Assembly (NCBI GenBank): GCA_015180985.1
Contig: CP054185.1
Coordinates: 434,001-498,000, forward strand
Direction: 5' to 3'
Length of the DNA stretch: 64,000 nucleotides
Source: Flammeovirgaceae bacterium
Lineage (GTDB): Bacteria > Bacteroidota > Bacteroidia > Cytophagales > Cyclobacteriaceae
A program made the translations under genes and the position numbers. Shown here in pieces: positions 6,831 to 15,492 of this stretch. Below the pieces are notes generated by a model. It was not told the DNA's origin. It saw only the letters and a list, made by a program, of their open reading frames with translations, and ran no database searches. How positions within the stretch are numbered: the first letter of the stretch is position 1; every line of letters begins with the position of its first letter.

Positions 6831-9272
6831 ATGTTAAAAAACTATTTAAAAGTTGCATTTCGCAGCCTCATCAAGCAGCGTGTCTATTCCTTCATTAATA
6901 TTTTTGGCTTATCCGTAGGAATTGCCAGTTGCCTGTTGATTACGCTGTTTGTAACCTCGGAGTTTTCATACGATACCTTTCACCCGTATGCGGACCGCAT
7001 TTACAAAATAGCCCTCGAACGAAAGTACCCTAATCACTCAACATATTACGCCATTATTCCTCACTCCTATGCTGAAGTAATACCCGAGGACTTTCCTGAG
7101 GTTGAATCCGTTGTGCGTATGGGGGGTCCGTTTAATGATGTTGTGGTAACCTACGAAAAGGGTGATGAAAAAATTCAGTTCGAAGAAGATTACATCATGG
7201 CAGCAGACTCCAATTTCTTTAATGTGTTTAATATCAAACTACTGCAAGGAAACGTTAATTCAATTTTTACCACAGTTAACGATATTGTACTTACCGAATC
7301 TGCTGCCAAACGTTATTTCGGAACGGAAGATCCTATTGGCAAAACACTTAAATTTTTCAACAACGATTTCAAGGTAACCGGAATCTGTGAAGATGTACCT
7401 CACAATTCGCACATGAAGTTTGATTTCCTCACCAAATGGAACGAACAATTCTTCGGTGACAGAAGAGTCAATTTCATCACATTTTCAGCGCATGTTTACC
7501 TGGTGCTGAAACCGGGAACAAACCCGATTGAGTTGGAAGCAAAATTCCCGAAAATGGTCGATACGTATGCTTCCGCCCAGATTGAATCGGACCTGGGAAA
7601 ATCGTGGGAGGATTACAAAAAAGAAGGCAATGGGTATCGTTATTTCTTACAACCACTCCCATCCATTCACCTGGATCCAACCAACATCGAAGCGAAAATG
7701 CAGCCCGGAGGAAACATCAATTACGTGTATTTCCTAATTGGCATTGCTGTACTGATTGTGGTTATAGCCAGTATCAACTTCATGAACCTTGCCACGGCAC
7801 GTTCAGCCGAGCGGGCACGCGAAGTAGGTGTTCGTAAAACCATGGGTTCTATGAAAAACCAACTCATCTTCCAATTTCTAATTGAGTCAATACTCATTTG
7901 CTTTATTGCAACACTACTGGCTTTATTATGGGTACAACTGGCATTACCCGGATTCAATTTACTTGCACAGAAAAGCCTGAGTCTTCAAATTACACCACTT
8001 ATTATTCTAAGCCTTGCTTTGTTAATACTGGGTGTGGGTTTCCTGGCCGGCAGCTACCCTGCCTTTGTACTTTCGGGGTTTAACCCGGTAGCCGTAATGA
8101 AGGGCAATTTTACCGGAAGTGCCAATGGTTCGTGGCTGCGCAGCGGGCTTGTGGTTTTTCAGTTCATTATTTCTATTTCACTTATTGCCGGAACGTTGAT
8201 TATTTCACGCCAAATGAAGTTTATGCAGAACAAGTCGCTTGGTTTTGATAAAGAACAGATATTATTAATTGAGCGGGCTTTTGTACTTCAGGATAAAACA
8301 AAGACCTTTTTAGAGGAGGTTCGGAAACTGCCCGAGGTTGAAAAAGCAGGCGGCTCCTTTGCGATGCTGGGTCGCCAGGGTGATTTTTTCGGGGCTCAAT
8401 TTATAGGAAAGGGCTCCTCAGAAATTCTTACCACAAAAAGCATGGTGATTGACGATGAACTGGCAGAAACGATCGGGTTTGAATTTGTTGACGGCAAAGG
8501 ATATTCAAAGGAAACGAGTGATTCGCTGTCCATCATACTCAACGAAACAGCCGTAAAAACAATGGGATTGGTAGATCCGGTAGGCCAAACACTTAACCAG
8601 ATACAACGCGGCCCGAACGGAACACAAACCGTTACCTTCACTATTATAGGGGTAATCAAAGATTTCAATTTTCAATCGCTTCGTGACCCCATAACACCGC
8701 TGACCATTCAAAGTACTGAAACGTTTGGTCCGGCAATCGGGTATGCCTACATCCGGATCAAAGGGAATGGCATTCAACGTGGTGTTGAAAAAATTGAAGG
8801 GTTATGGAAAGAAATGGTACCAGGCCAACCCATGAAATATTCTTTCCTTGATCAAAACCTGAATGCAAATTATGAAACCGAGCAACGGGCAGGTGCCGTA
8901 TTTGCAACCTTTTCAGCACTGGCTATTTGCATTGCGTGTGTGGGTTTGTTTGGATTGGCCGCCTATACAGCCAGCTTGCGCACCAAAGAAATTGGTGTAA
9001 GGAAAGTTATGGGGGCCTCTGTTGGGAGTGTGGTGTTTCTTCTTTCGAAAGACTTTACAAAACTTATTTTAATTGCCTTCGTGATTGCGGTGCCGCTTTC
9101 GTGGTACCTCATGAACAACTGGTTAAATGGATTTGCTTATCGGATAAACCTTGATGTCGGAACTTTTCTATTGGCCGGATTCATAGCTGTTGCTATTGCC
9201 TGGGTTACCGTGAGTTACCAATCGATAAAGGCTGCCATTGCTAATCCGGTAAGGTCGCTAAGGAGCGAGTAG
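6831..9272 (+). CDS. FtsX-family ABC transporter permease
   Basis: Inner-membrane protein of the MacB_PCD/FtsX permease class greatly expanded in Cytophagales. From the ATG at 6831 it has 813 residues. A first membrane helix is in YSFINIFGLSVGIASCLLI, then a periplasmic domain, then a helix bundle with IVVIASINFMNLATARSAERAREVGVRKTMGS. A second copy of the layout follows, ending in CVGLFGLAAYTASLRTKEIG and a VRKVMGAS repeat of the same cytoplasmic motif. No ATPase gene is adjacent, so its partner is unknown. Its last 32 bases overlap the 3' end of the convergent arylsulfotransferase-like gene. Confidence 0.88.
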   Translation: MLKNYLKVAFRSLIKQRVYSFINIFGLSVGIASCLLITLFVTSEFSYDTFHPYADRIYKIALERKYPNHSTYYAIIPHSYAEVIPEDFPEVESVVRMGGPFNDVVVTYEKGDEKIQFEEDYIMAADSNFFNVFNIKLLQGNVNSIFTTVNDIVLTESAAKRYFGTEDPIGKTLKFFNNDFKVTGICEDVPHNSHMKFDFLTKWNEQFFGDRRVNFITFSAHVYLVLKPGTNPIELEAKFPKMVDTYASAQIESDLGKSWEDYKKEGNGYRYFLQPLPSIHLDPTNIEAKMQPGGNINYVYFLIGIAVLIVVIASINFMNLATARSAERAREVGVRKTMGSMKNQLIFQFLIESILICFIATLLALLWVQLALPGFNLLAQKSLSLQITPLIILSLALLILGVGFLAGSYPAFVLSGFNPVAVMKGNFTGSANGSWLRSGLVVFQFIISISLIAGTLIISRQMKFMQNKSLGFDKEQILLIERAFVLQDKTKTFLEEVRKLPEVEKAGGSFAMLGRQGDFFGAQFIGKGSSEILTTKSMVIDDELAETIGFEFVDGKGYSKETSDSLSIILNETAVKTMGLVDPVGQTLNQIQRGPNGTQTVTFTIIGVIKDFNFQSLRDPITPLTIQSTETFGPAIGYAYIRIKGNGIQRGVEKIEGLWKEMVPGQPMKYSFLDQNLNANYETEQRAGAVFATFSALAICIACVGLFGLAAYTASLRTKEIGVRKVMGASVGSVVFLLSKDFTKLILIAFVIAVPLSWYLMNNWLNGFAYRINLDVGTFLLAGFIAVAIAWVTVSYQSIKAAIANPVRSLRSE

Positions 9273-10617
9273 CCGCTTGAATATAATTCTTAAACGGGTT
9301 CTTAATAAAATAAGCCCTATAAGAAGCGTTATCGGCTGTTATCTTCCACAAAATTTGGCCTGAATCATTAACAACGGTTACTGTTGCATCTTTCCGGGTA
9401 GTACACACCAGGTATCTTCCTTCACCAATCATTTCGGCACTGCACATCCTGTAGGATGACAGGGCCCGTGGCAACTCTATATAAATAGCCGGGGTCACTG
9501 TGTGTTCGCGTTCATTAATTTGAAAGGACAACACCCTTGAATTTGGCCGGGCCTTTAATTCGCCATTATCAAACATCATTAACTCGCCCCGCGGGTTGAA
9601 ATGAATACTGTGCTGGCGTATAAAATTGTATTGTGGATCAGAAGGCCTAAGAGTTCCTCCTTCACCAAATTTCCATATCACTTCACCTGTATTTTTATCG
9701 ATTTTCCAAACCTGGTTAAAATCTCTGAAGGAGATAAGGTAATTCCCATCCGCATCCAGCGCTATAGAATTTGCATGACCCCAATTTTCATGTAAATTAA
9801 TTTTGCCTTTAAATTGTAAAGGATCCTCAACCTGCAGCAGGTTCCATTTCCAGATTATTTTACCCGTTCTTGATAACACCAAAATACCATCGGCAGTAAG
9901 GTACTGTTCTCTCTCTCCACCGAACTTTCGCAAATCATAACGGGCAGAATCATGCGTGATCGTAACGATGTTTCCGGCAGGATCATAGAATACCTCGTGA
10001 TGCACTTTATACGGCAATCCCAATTTTTCCAAATCAAGATCAAGAATCACATTACCAAGTAAATCGGTTTCCATAATCCTGGCCGAATCATAAATGGATA
10101 AAATGGTGTTATTGTTAGTCCACGAAAATGCCCTGCGAACGGCTGTATCATATTCATGGTACCATACAATATCACCATTTTGGTTAAGCAGCACATCGGC
10201 CCCCTGTTTAAAAAACCTGCGAATCAGGATATACCCGTTAAAGAGTGTGGTATCAATAATATCTTTTTTTACGCGCACAATATGCCCCGGCACCGAATCG
10301 GTTGTAAAAGTATACTCCTCCGAAGTGGTCTGGCCCCTTTCATTAACCAGGTGGTACGCATACTGTGTATTGGGCTTAAGATTAACAAGGATTACTTCAT
10401 GATACTTACCCAAACTGGCCTTTGATGCGTGTTTTAAGCGCGTGTTGTGCACCGGCCAATATTCGATACAAACCGAAACACTATCGGTAGTACTGAACCG
10501 GATTTGCGGAAGTAAAACATTACCATTTAAAAAGGTAATTTCAGGTTCAGAGTACCAGGACGACTGACATGCCCATGCAATCAGCGCCAGCATCAGCAAT
10601 ATAAAATGTACTCTCAT
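9241..10617 (-). CDS. Arylsulfotransferase (ASST)-like lipoprotein
   Basis: A 458-residue envelope protein: signal peptide with a lipobox-like LIAWAC (C17), an N-terminal beta/Fn3-like region (about 25-110), then repeated WKWN/WKID/VIWKFG strands of a propeller. Three histidines and an arginine fall in the order known for the PAPS-independent arylsulfate sulfotransferases: H207 (KVHHEVF), H281 (WGHANSI), R298 (SFRDF) and H336 (RQHSIHF). The H281-R298 spacing nearly matches that of the E. coli enzyme as I recall it. Its ATG overlaps the stop of the upstream sulfotransferase (ATGA), so it is co-translated. Substrate unknown; it could instead be a non-catalytic propeller. Confidence 0.8.
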   Translation of the reverse strand: MRVHFILLMLALIAWACQSSWYSEPEITFLNGNVLLPQIRFSTTDSVSVCIEYWPVHNTRLKHASKASLGKYHEVILVNLKPNTQYAYHLVNERGQTTSEEYTFTTDSVPGHIVRVKKDIIDTTLFNGYILIRRFFKQGADVLLNQNGDIVWYHEYDTAVRRAFSWTNNNTILSIYDSARIMETDLLGNVILDLDLEKLGLPYKVHHEVFYDPAGNIVTITHDSARYDLRKFGGEREQYLTADGILVLSRTGKIIWKWNLLQVEDPLQFKGKINLHENWGHANSIALDADGNYLISFRDFNQVWKIDKNTGEVIWKFGEGGTLRPSDPQYNFIRQHSIHFNPRGELMMFDNGELKARPNSRVLSFQINEREHTVTPAIYIELPRALSSYRMCSAEMIGEGRYLVCTTRKDATVTVVNDSGQILWKITADNASYRAYFIKNPFKNYIQAATRSLATLPD

Positions 10618-11633
10618 CGGATAATGCGGTTTTTTATTTCCTTTAGAAGACTTTCCTGCGGTTCACGTTTTAATACATCTGTCGGATCGGCTTTGCGTAA
10701 AGCTTCCTGAATTCCCCTGGCATTTTCCTGATTATACAATTCCACATCTTCCTCGCTTAACCGAAAGCTACTTGCATCCGTAAACAACGGGTACCCCAGC
10801 CGGGTCAGCATCTCATGGGCCACGCCTTCAAAAATACCGATTTGTGTCAGGGTGAGCTCGCGCAAATATTTATGATGGTTGTTACGTAAGATTGGCTTAA
10901 CCACATTTTTCCACATCTCACCGGAGCTGGCTGTATTAAGCGATTCTTCTGAATGGAAATAATCCATCATGGCTTCATCAAATTTCAGTTGAAGTTTGTT
11001 ACATATACCCTCCAAAACCTCACGGGGATGCGCCAGTAATTCCTCATATTGAACCTCAATAAATCGTGCGTCCGGCACCTGACCTTTCAATTTTAATGAA
11101 AGTTCCTGTTCTGTTTTCCATTTCCGGGCAAGATGATACACATGCTTGGGGCCTACAATTGCCTTTAAAAAAGACAATGCTACATCGCGGCCATCGCGAT
11201 AAATAAAAATATAATAGGGGTGAATGCCCGCATTTTCTATTTCGTCTGTATAATAAACACTCTCCATGCTTTTGCAGCACCAGTATCTGGCGCCCTCTTT
11301 GCGGGCTTTCATTTCATAAATTCTTCTGAAAATTTCTACAAGATTCCGCTGTTTACACGCCCGAAACACAGTTTCTGTATCAAACACAATATCCTGCCAG
11401 GGTACCGGATTTCTGTTTACCCATTTACAAACATCGGCTACCAGCAAACGGAAATTCTTCTCCTCGGCTAAATCTCCGTATAGTTCGAGTAATGGAAAAA
11501 ATGTTTTAAGTATATGCGGAGGATGAGGGGCCGATATTTCAGGCAATTGGTTAAGCATTACCCGCAGCAGGTTTGAGCCTGACCGTTGAGTACCTACAAA
11601 TTGAATGGCTGATAAGGATACTGAATTAATCAC
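10614..11633 (-). CDS. PAPS-dependent sulfotransferase family protein
   Basis: A 339-residue cytoplasmic protein with the two PAPS-binding signatures: 5'-phosphosulfate loop GTQRSGSNLL (residues 14-23) and 3'-phosphate-binding segment IFIYRDGRDVALSF (142-155). Such enzymes transfer sulfate from PAPS to hydroxyl or amino groups of sugars, lipids or small molecules. The acceptor is not evident. It sits between a ChrA-type transporter and an ASST-like lipoprotein with 4-base ATGA overlaps at both ends, a strong sign that the three proteins share one job. Confidence 0.85.
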   Translation of the reverse strand: MINSVSLSAIQFVGTQRSGSNLLRVMLNQLPEISAPHPPHILKTFFPLLELYGDLAEEKNFRLLVADVCKWVNRNPVPWQDIVFDTETVFRACKQRNLVEIFRRIYEMKARKEGARYWCCKSMESVYYTDEIENAGIHPYYIFIYRDGRDVALSFLKAIVGPKHVYHLARKWKTEQELSLKLKGQVPDARFIEVQYEELLAHPREVLEGICNKLQLKFDEAMMDYFHSEESLNTASSGEMWKNVVKPILRNNHHKYLRELTLTQIGIFEGVAHEMLTRLGYPLFTDASSFRLSEEDVELYNQENARGIQEALRKADPTDVLKREPQESLLKEIKNRIIR

Positions 11634-12811
11634 TGCGAGTAAAATAGGTAGCCTGCTAAGCCTGAAATTGCCACAAGAATAACAGGATTTATCTTAAACC
11701 GAAAAATTAATAAAAAAGAAACTACAAGAATGATAATCGTTGCAAATGGGTTTGCACCCGGCCAGTAATTACCAAGAACTGAAAATGCGGCTGCCAGAAT
11801 AAGACCAACAACAACCGGCTTAATACCGGCAAGTGCAGCCTGAACAAACCGGTTTGATTTGTACCGACTAAAAAATTTTGAAACCAAAATCATCAGGAGT
11901 GAAGAGGGAAGAAAAATGGCTATTGTGGCGATAACGGCACCGGTTACTCCCTTTATTTTGTAGCCAAAGAAGGCCGCACTAATCAGTATAGGCCCCGGTG
12001 TAATCTGCCCCGCAGAGATACCCGCCAGAAATTCGGTCAGTGTAAACCATTGGGTTTTATCAACAAGAATACTCTTAAGAATCGGAACCATAACATACCC
12101 CCCTCCGAAAAGTGTAAGGCTGACTGAACTAAATATTGAGAACAGACGAACACCACTGTCTTCCGGAAAGAAATAGAGCACGACACTGTATACAAGTAGG
12201 CCCATCAGGAAAACAAATACAATAATCAAAACATGGCTAAACCGTACGGAAGACGCTTGCTGCTCTGTAACTGATGATTTTTTGTTAGTCAAAACTATGC
12301 CTTTGAAAGCGCCCAGCAAGAAAAGGCCAACAATACTGCCATAGCCTGGGAAGAGAAGAAAAACGGATGCGGCCAATGCCACTATAACCCACTCAGAAAT
12401 TTTCCTGATGTTGTTTAAGCCCATGGTTACCGCCACAGCTAATAATAAAGCAACAATAACCGGTATAACTCCTTTTAAAACAGCATTGGCACTAACTATT
12501 TCGCCATAGTTAAAATATAAAACAGCAAATGCGGTAATCAGAAAAAATGACGGAATCAAAACAGCTATAACCGACACTATTGCCCCCGCCACACCTGCCA
12601 ATACATAGCCGGTATAGGCAACCACATTTACCGCAACCGGTCCCGGCAATACAGAAGCGATAGCAATACCTTCAGTAATTGCTGCGTCATCAATAAGTTT
12701 CTCCTTGGTTACAAACCTGTTGCGAACCATGGCAATCAAGGCCATGTATCCTCCGAAGCTAGTCGAGCCGATCAATAAAAACCTCCAGAATAATTTTACA
12801 AGATTGGGCAT
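11630..12811 (-). CDS. chrA: ChrA-family (CHR) anion transporter
   Basis: Polytopic inner-membrane protein of the chromate transporter family, 393 residues, two homologous halves. The first half begins LFWRFLLIGSTSFGGYMALIA and contains ITEGIAIASVLPGPVAVNV. The second repeats the pattern with FSSVSLTLFGGGYVMVP, then FLAGISAGQITPGPIL. Family members export chromate or move related oxyanions. Here the overlap with two sulfotransferase genes suggests sulfate or a sulfated compound. The ATG at 12811 is used because an upstream in-frame ATG (12838) lies within the preceding terminator hairpin, whose T-run ends 6 bases before this start. Confidence 0.88.
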   Translation of the reverse strand: MPNLVKLFWRFLLIGSTSFGGYMALIAMVRNRFVTKEKLIDDAAITEGIAIASVLPGPVAVNVVAYTGYVLAGVAGAIVSVIAVLIPSFFLITAFAVLYFNYGEIVSANAVLKGVIPVIVALLLAVAVTMGLNNIRKISEWVIVALAASVFLLFPGYGSIVGLFLLGAFKGIVLTNKKSSVTEQQASSVRFSHVLIIVFVFLMGLLVYSVVLYFFPEDSGVRLFSIFSSVSLTLFGGGYVMVPILKSILVDKTQWFTLTEFLAGISAGQITPGPILISAAFFGYKIKGVTGAVIATIAIFLPSSLLMILVSKFFSRYKSNRFVQAALAGIKPVVVGLILAAAFSVLGNYWPGANPFATIIILVVSFLLIFRFKINPVILVAISGLAGYLFYSQ

Positions 12812-12816
12812 ACAGT

Positions 12817-12850
12817 TAAAAAAAAAGCCCTGATGCAAGTCACCAGGGCT
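12817..12850 (-). terminator. Terminator ending the susCD operon, abutting chrA
   Basis: AGCCCTGATG (12826-12835) pairs with CACCAGGGCT (12841-12850), 10 pairs with one wobble and a 5-base loop, followed on the minus strand by nine T. It ends 6 bases before the chrA ATG, leaving no space for an ordinary promoter in between. Confidence 0.85.
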
Positions 12851-12869
12851 TTTATGCTAATTCAAAAAA

Positions 12870-13808
12870 TTAAATCGGAGTCAAGACTGTACGGCCATAT
12901 TCGGCAAATACATTCTCCCAGAAAATAGTAATGACGCCTGTGCCTGGGTTAACGTTTGAGTCGTTCCCAAACGTATTGGCAGGGCCGTTCATAAGATAAC
13001 CGTAAATATACGGAGCTGAGACAAGATTAAGTTTGCCGCAAACATCTTCAAATACAGCCGGTACTGGCGGATTTCCCCAGATAATGGGCTCCATTCCCCC
13101 GCTTAAGTCATCCAGGTTATACTGACCAATACCTGACGCAGCAGTAAGGTTAACCGTGTAGGCATTAACATCCGGTGCACCGTAATAATCAACCCAGTCA
13201 GTTACCGCATTGTAATTGCCTTCCAGGTCGGAAGGACAAAGCACCGAAACCGTACTGAACATGGGAGCATTGAAAAATGCACCCCCTGTAACCACACCAT
13301 TGGTATTGGTGTTGGTAAATTCACGGCCATCTTTTAACCTGAGGATATGCCTGATTTCAAACACATCGCCACCATTTACATCGGTGGCTGTCAGCCCCAG
13401 GGCGGTAAGAATAGTAGCCGATTCGATGGTAATGGTAGCCCGCGGATAACCGGTATCCGGATCCTTTGTAAAAGCTGAAGCGGGAACCGTTGCTACAGAA
13501 GTCTCAGCCGGTTCCAATATAGGGGCATTGTTGTCCTTGAACTTTACCGCGAACTCCATCTCCTCAAGCAACCCGCCTTTTTTAGCATCACGCACTTCAA
13601 GCACAATAGTAAACCGCGAAACCGCAGGGTTCAGAGGATACCCGGGAGCATCCTGAGCAAGAAACGAACCGGAAGGAACTTCAATCACAGTGGCGTAAGC
13701 GCCATACTCCAGCTTTTCATAATCAAACGGGAGCTTACTCTCATCTTTACAGGCTACGGTTGCAATAAGCAACAGGGCCGTTATCGAAAGGAATTTTATG
13801 TATTTCAT
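12870..13808 (-). CDS. Lipoprotein of unknown function, third gene of the susCD operon
   Basis: A 312-residue outer-membrane-type lipoprotein. The start MKYIKFLSITALLLIATVAC gives a signal peptide with the lipidated cysteine at position 20. The rest is beta-rich, Asp/Asn-rich and without a motif I recognise. Its place directly after susD (13 bases) suggests a surface accessory protein of the nutrient-uptake complex, as SusE-like proteins are elsewhere. This is inferred from position only. A terminator follows. Confidence 0.8.
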   Translation of the reverse strand: MKYIKFLSITALLLIATVACKDESKLPFDYEKLEYGAYATVIEVPSGSFLAQDAPGYPLNPAVSRFTIVLEVRDAKKGGLLEEMEFAVKFKDNNAPILEPAETSVATVPASAFTKDPDTGYPRATITIESATILTALGLTATDVNGGDVFEIRHILRLKDGREFTNTNTNGVVTGGAFFNAPMFSTVSVLCPSDLEGNYNAVTDWVDYYGAPDVNAYTVNLTAASGIGQYNLDDLSGGMEPIIWGNPPVPAVFEDVCGKLNLVSAPYIYGYLMNGPANTFGNDSNVNPGTGVITIFWENVFAEYGRTVLTPI

Positions 13809-13821
13809 AATTCGGTATCTT

Positions 13822-15465
13822 TTAGTCAATAAAATTTTCAGGATTTGTATCCCAGAAAACCTGTACTTTATTGCTCGGCTTCTGCGTTACAGTATTGTTA
13901 CGCGTCACGTACACACTCGGGTATGTAAATGAGCGATAGGCATTACCACCATTGGGTTGTAGTGTGGGCTGCAGATCGGCCGGTTTACCTGTTCTGCGGT
14001 ACGTGTTGAATGCATCAATGCCGTTTCCATACAGCGCTATCCAGTATTCTTTAATAATCACCTGCAACCGCTCGTTATCAGTACCAGCAGCATCATACAA
14101 GGCAAGCACATCATTAACGTAGTTGTTAATGGCTGTTGTGCCAGGAATAAGCGGGGAGGTCCCGGCAACCGGTGCGCCCACTGCTTTCACTTTATCAATT
14201 GATTTGCGGATACCAGCTTCAAGAAGTGTCCGGGGGTTTCCAACAATAGCTGAATTAAGTGTTAGAGCGGCCTCGGCCTTCATAAACTCGGTAAATGCGG
14301 CATTCATAATTGGCAGAATACCTGCGCCCCGAAGCCCCATGTTTTGATTGACTGCAGTGAACGAACTGTTGTCAAAATTTCCTCCGGCCGGATAGACGCC
14401 AAAAGCTGTGCGTTTAAAGTTATCCGGTGGAATACCGCTGAAATCGCCAAAGTCGCGACCCCAATAGCCATCGCCTACAGCACAGAAGGGAAAGCCTGCA
14501 TAGTGCGGTGGCGGACTTACGTTAATGCAAAACAACTCATTTACATCAGTTGTCGTAGCCGATACCTGACGATAGAAGTAATAGCGGATACGCGGGTCAA
14601 CAAAGTTTTTTCCGTTATACATCTGATCCATCAGGTAATTGCTTTGGTAGTAACCGGCCCCATTCAGGTAATCACCGGTAAAGTACGGATGCCGGCTATC
14701 CGGATTAGCATTTGTGGTAGAATACCTGAAGTTAAAGTCTTCAGCATTCGACCCTGCATCAATCAAATCATTCTCGGTTACCAAGGCTTCTATATTTGCT
14801 TTGGCGCTGGCATCCACCAATCGGGTTTGCAGATATGCTCTCAACTTCAGTGTTTTTGCAAAGGTGCGCCAACGCGTTCCGTTACCTCCATAATAGAGAT
14901 CGTTTTTCGGAAACGCCAGCGAATTGTTATCCGGATCAGCATCCAAGTCTCGGGTAAAGTCGGCAATGGCATCATCCAATATGGATATAGCCTCGGCATA
15001 CATAGCGGCTTGGTCGTCTTGAGGGGGATTGAAATTGGCCGGATCAAAAGCCTGTGAATAAGGCACTGAACCAAAATAATCAATCAGGGTCATCATGGTA
15101 TAGGCCTGAATCACCCGGGCCATACCGGCATGGAAATACAATTGCCTCTCTTCGAATACAGGCAATGTATTTACAATGTTTATAAGGATGCTTGAATACG
15201 CACCGCTCCAAAGCCCGTCAAAACTGCTGGCGTTGTAACCGTTTTCATAGGTAGGCCCATAGAAATGGATCAACCGCGTCATCTGCATACCGAAATCACT
15301 GGCTTCCCAAAAGAAGTCAGCAAATTCAAGCTGAATTCCATTCAGGATAAAATCCGGATCAGCCTGGCCGGGCGTCAACGTGCTGGGATTTTCCAGCTTG
15401 TTCAGGTCGCATGAAAGTGCACCGACCAGAAGCATTGACAACAATATTTTTTTAATCAGTTTCAT
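13822..15465 (-). CDS. SusD/RagB-family surface lipoprotein (SusD-like_2 type)
   Basis: Nutrient-binding lipoprotein that caps the SusC channel at the cell surface. 547 residues; signal peptide with lipobox GALSC (C19). Family features include NPSTLTPGQADPDF near the N-terminus, helical TPR-like segments such as GMARVIQAYTMMTLIDYFG with PYSQA, and RTFAKTLKLRAYLQTR. The C-terminal part has KEYWIALYGNGIDAFNTYRR and ends with the VQVFWDTN pattern usual in this subfamily. It sits 27 bases downstream of susC. Ligand unknown. Confidence 0.93.
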   Translation of the reverse strand: MKLIKKILLSMLLVGALSCDLNKLENPSTLTPGQADPDFILNGIQLEFADFFWEASDFGMQMTRLIHFYGPTYENGYNASSFDGLWSGAYSSILINIVNTLPVFEERQLYFHAGMARVIQAYTMMTLIDYFGSVPYSQAFDPANFNPPQDDQAAMYAEAISILDDAIADFTRDLDADPDNNSLAFPKNDLYYGGNGTRWRTFAKTLKLRAYLQTRLVDASAKANIEALVTENDLIDAGSNAEDFNFRYSTTNANPDSRHPYFTGDYLNGAGYYQSNYLMDQMYNGKNFVDPRIRYYFYRQVSATTTDVNELFCINVSPPPHYAGFPFCAVGDGYWGRDFGDFSGIPPDNFKRTAFGVYPAGGNFDNSSFTAVNQNMGLRGAGILPIMNAAFTEFMKAEAALTLNSAIVGNPRTLLEAGIRKSIDKVKAVGAPVAGTSPLIPGTTAINNYVNDVLALYDAAGTDNERLQVIIKEYWIALYGNGIDAFNTYRRTGKPADLQPTLQPNGGNAYRSFTYPSVYVTRNNTVTQKPSNKVQVFWDTNPENFID

Positions 15466-15492
15466 TTTAATACAAGTTTTACGATTTAACCA

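Noticed and set aside
6831-9272. Permease as part of a MacAB-type drug efflux system
   Set aside because: No MacA-like adaptor or ATPase gene is adjacent; this permease class is expanded in Cytophagales with diverse, mostly unknown roles.
11630-12811. chrA as evidence of a chromate-resistance island
   Set aside because: No reductase, regulator or mobile-element gene is nearby, and the overlap with sulfotransferase genes points to sulfur chemistry.
14344-15057. Open frame of 237 codons antisense to susD
   Set aside because: Shadow of the SusD coding sequence.
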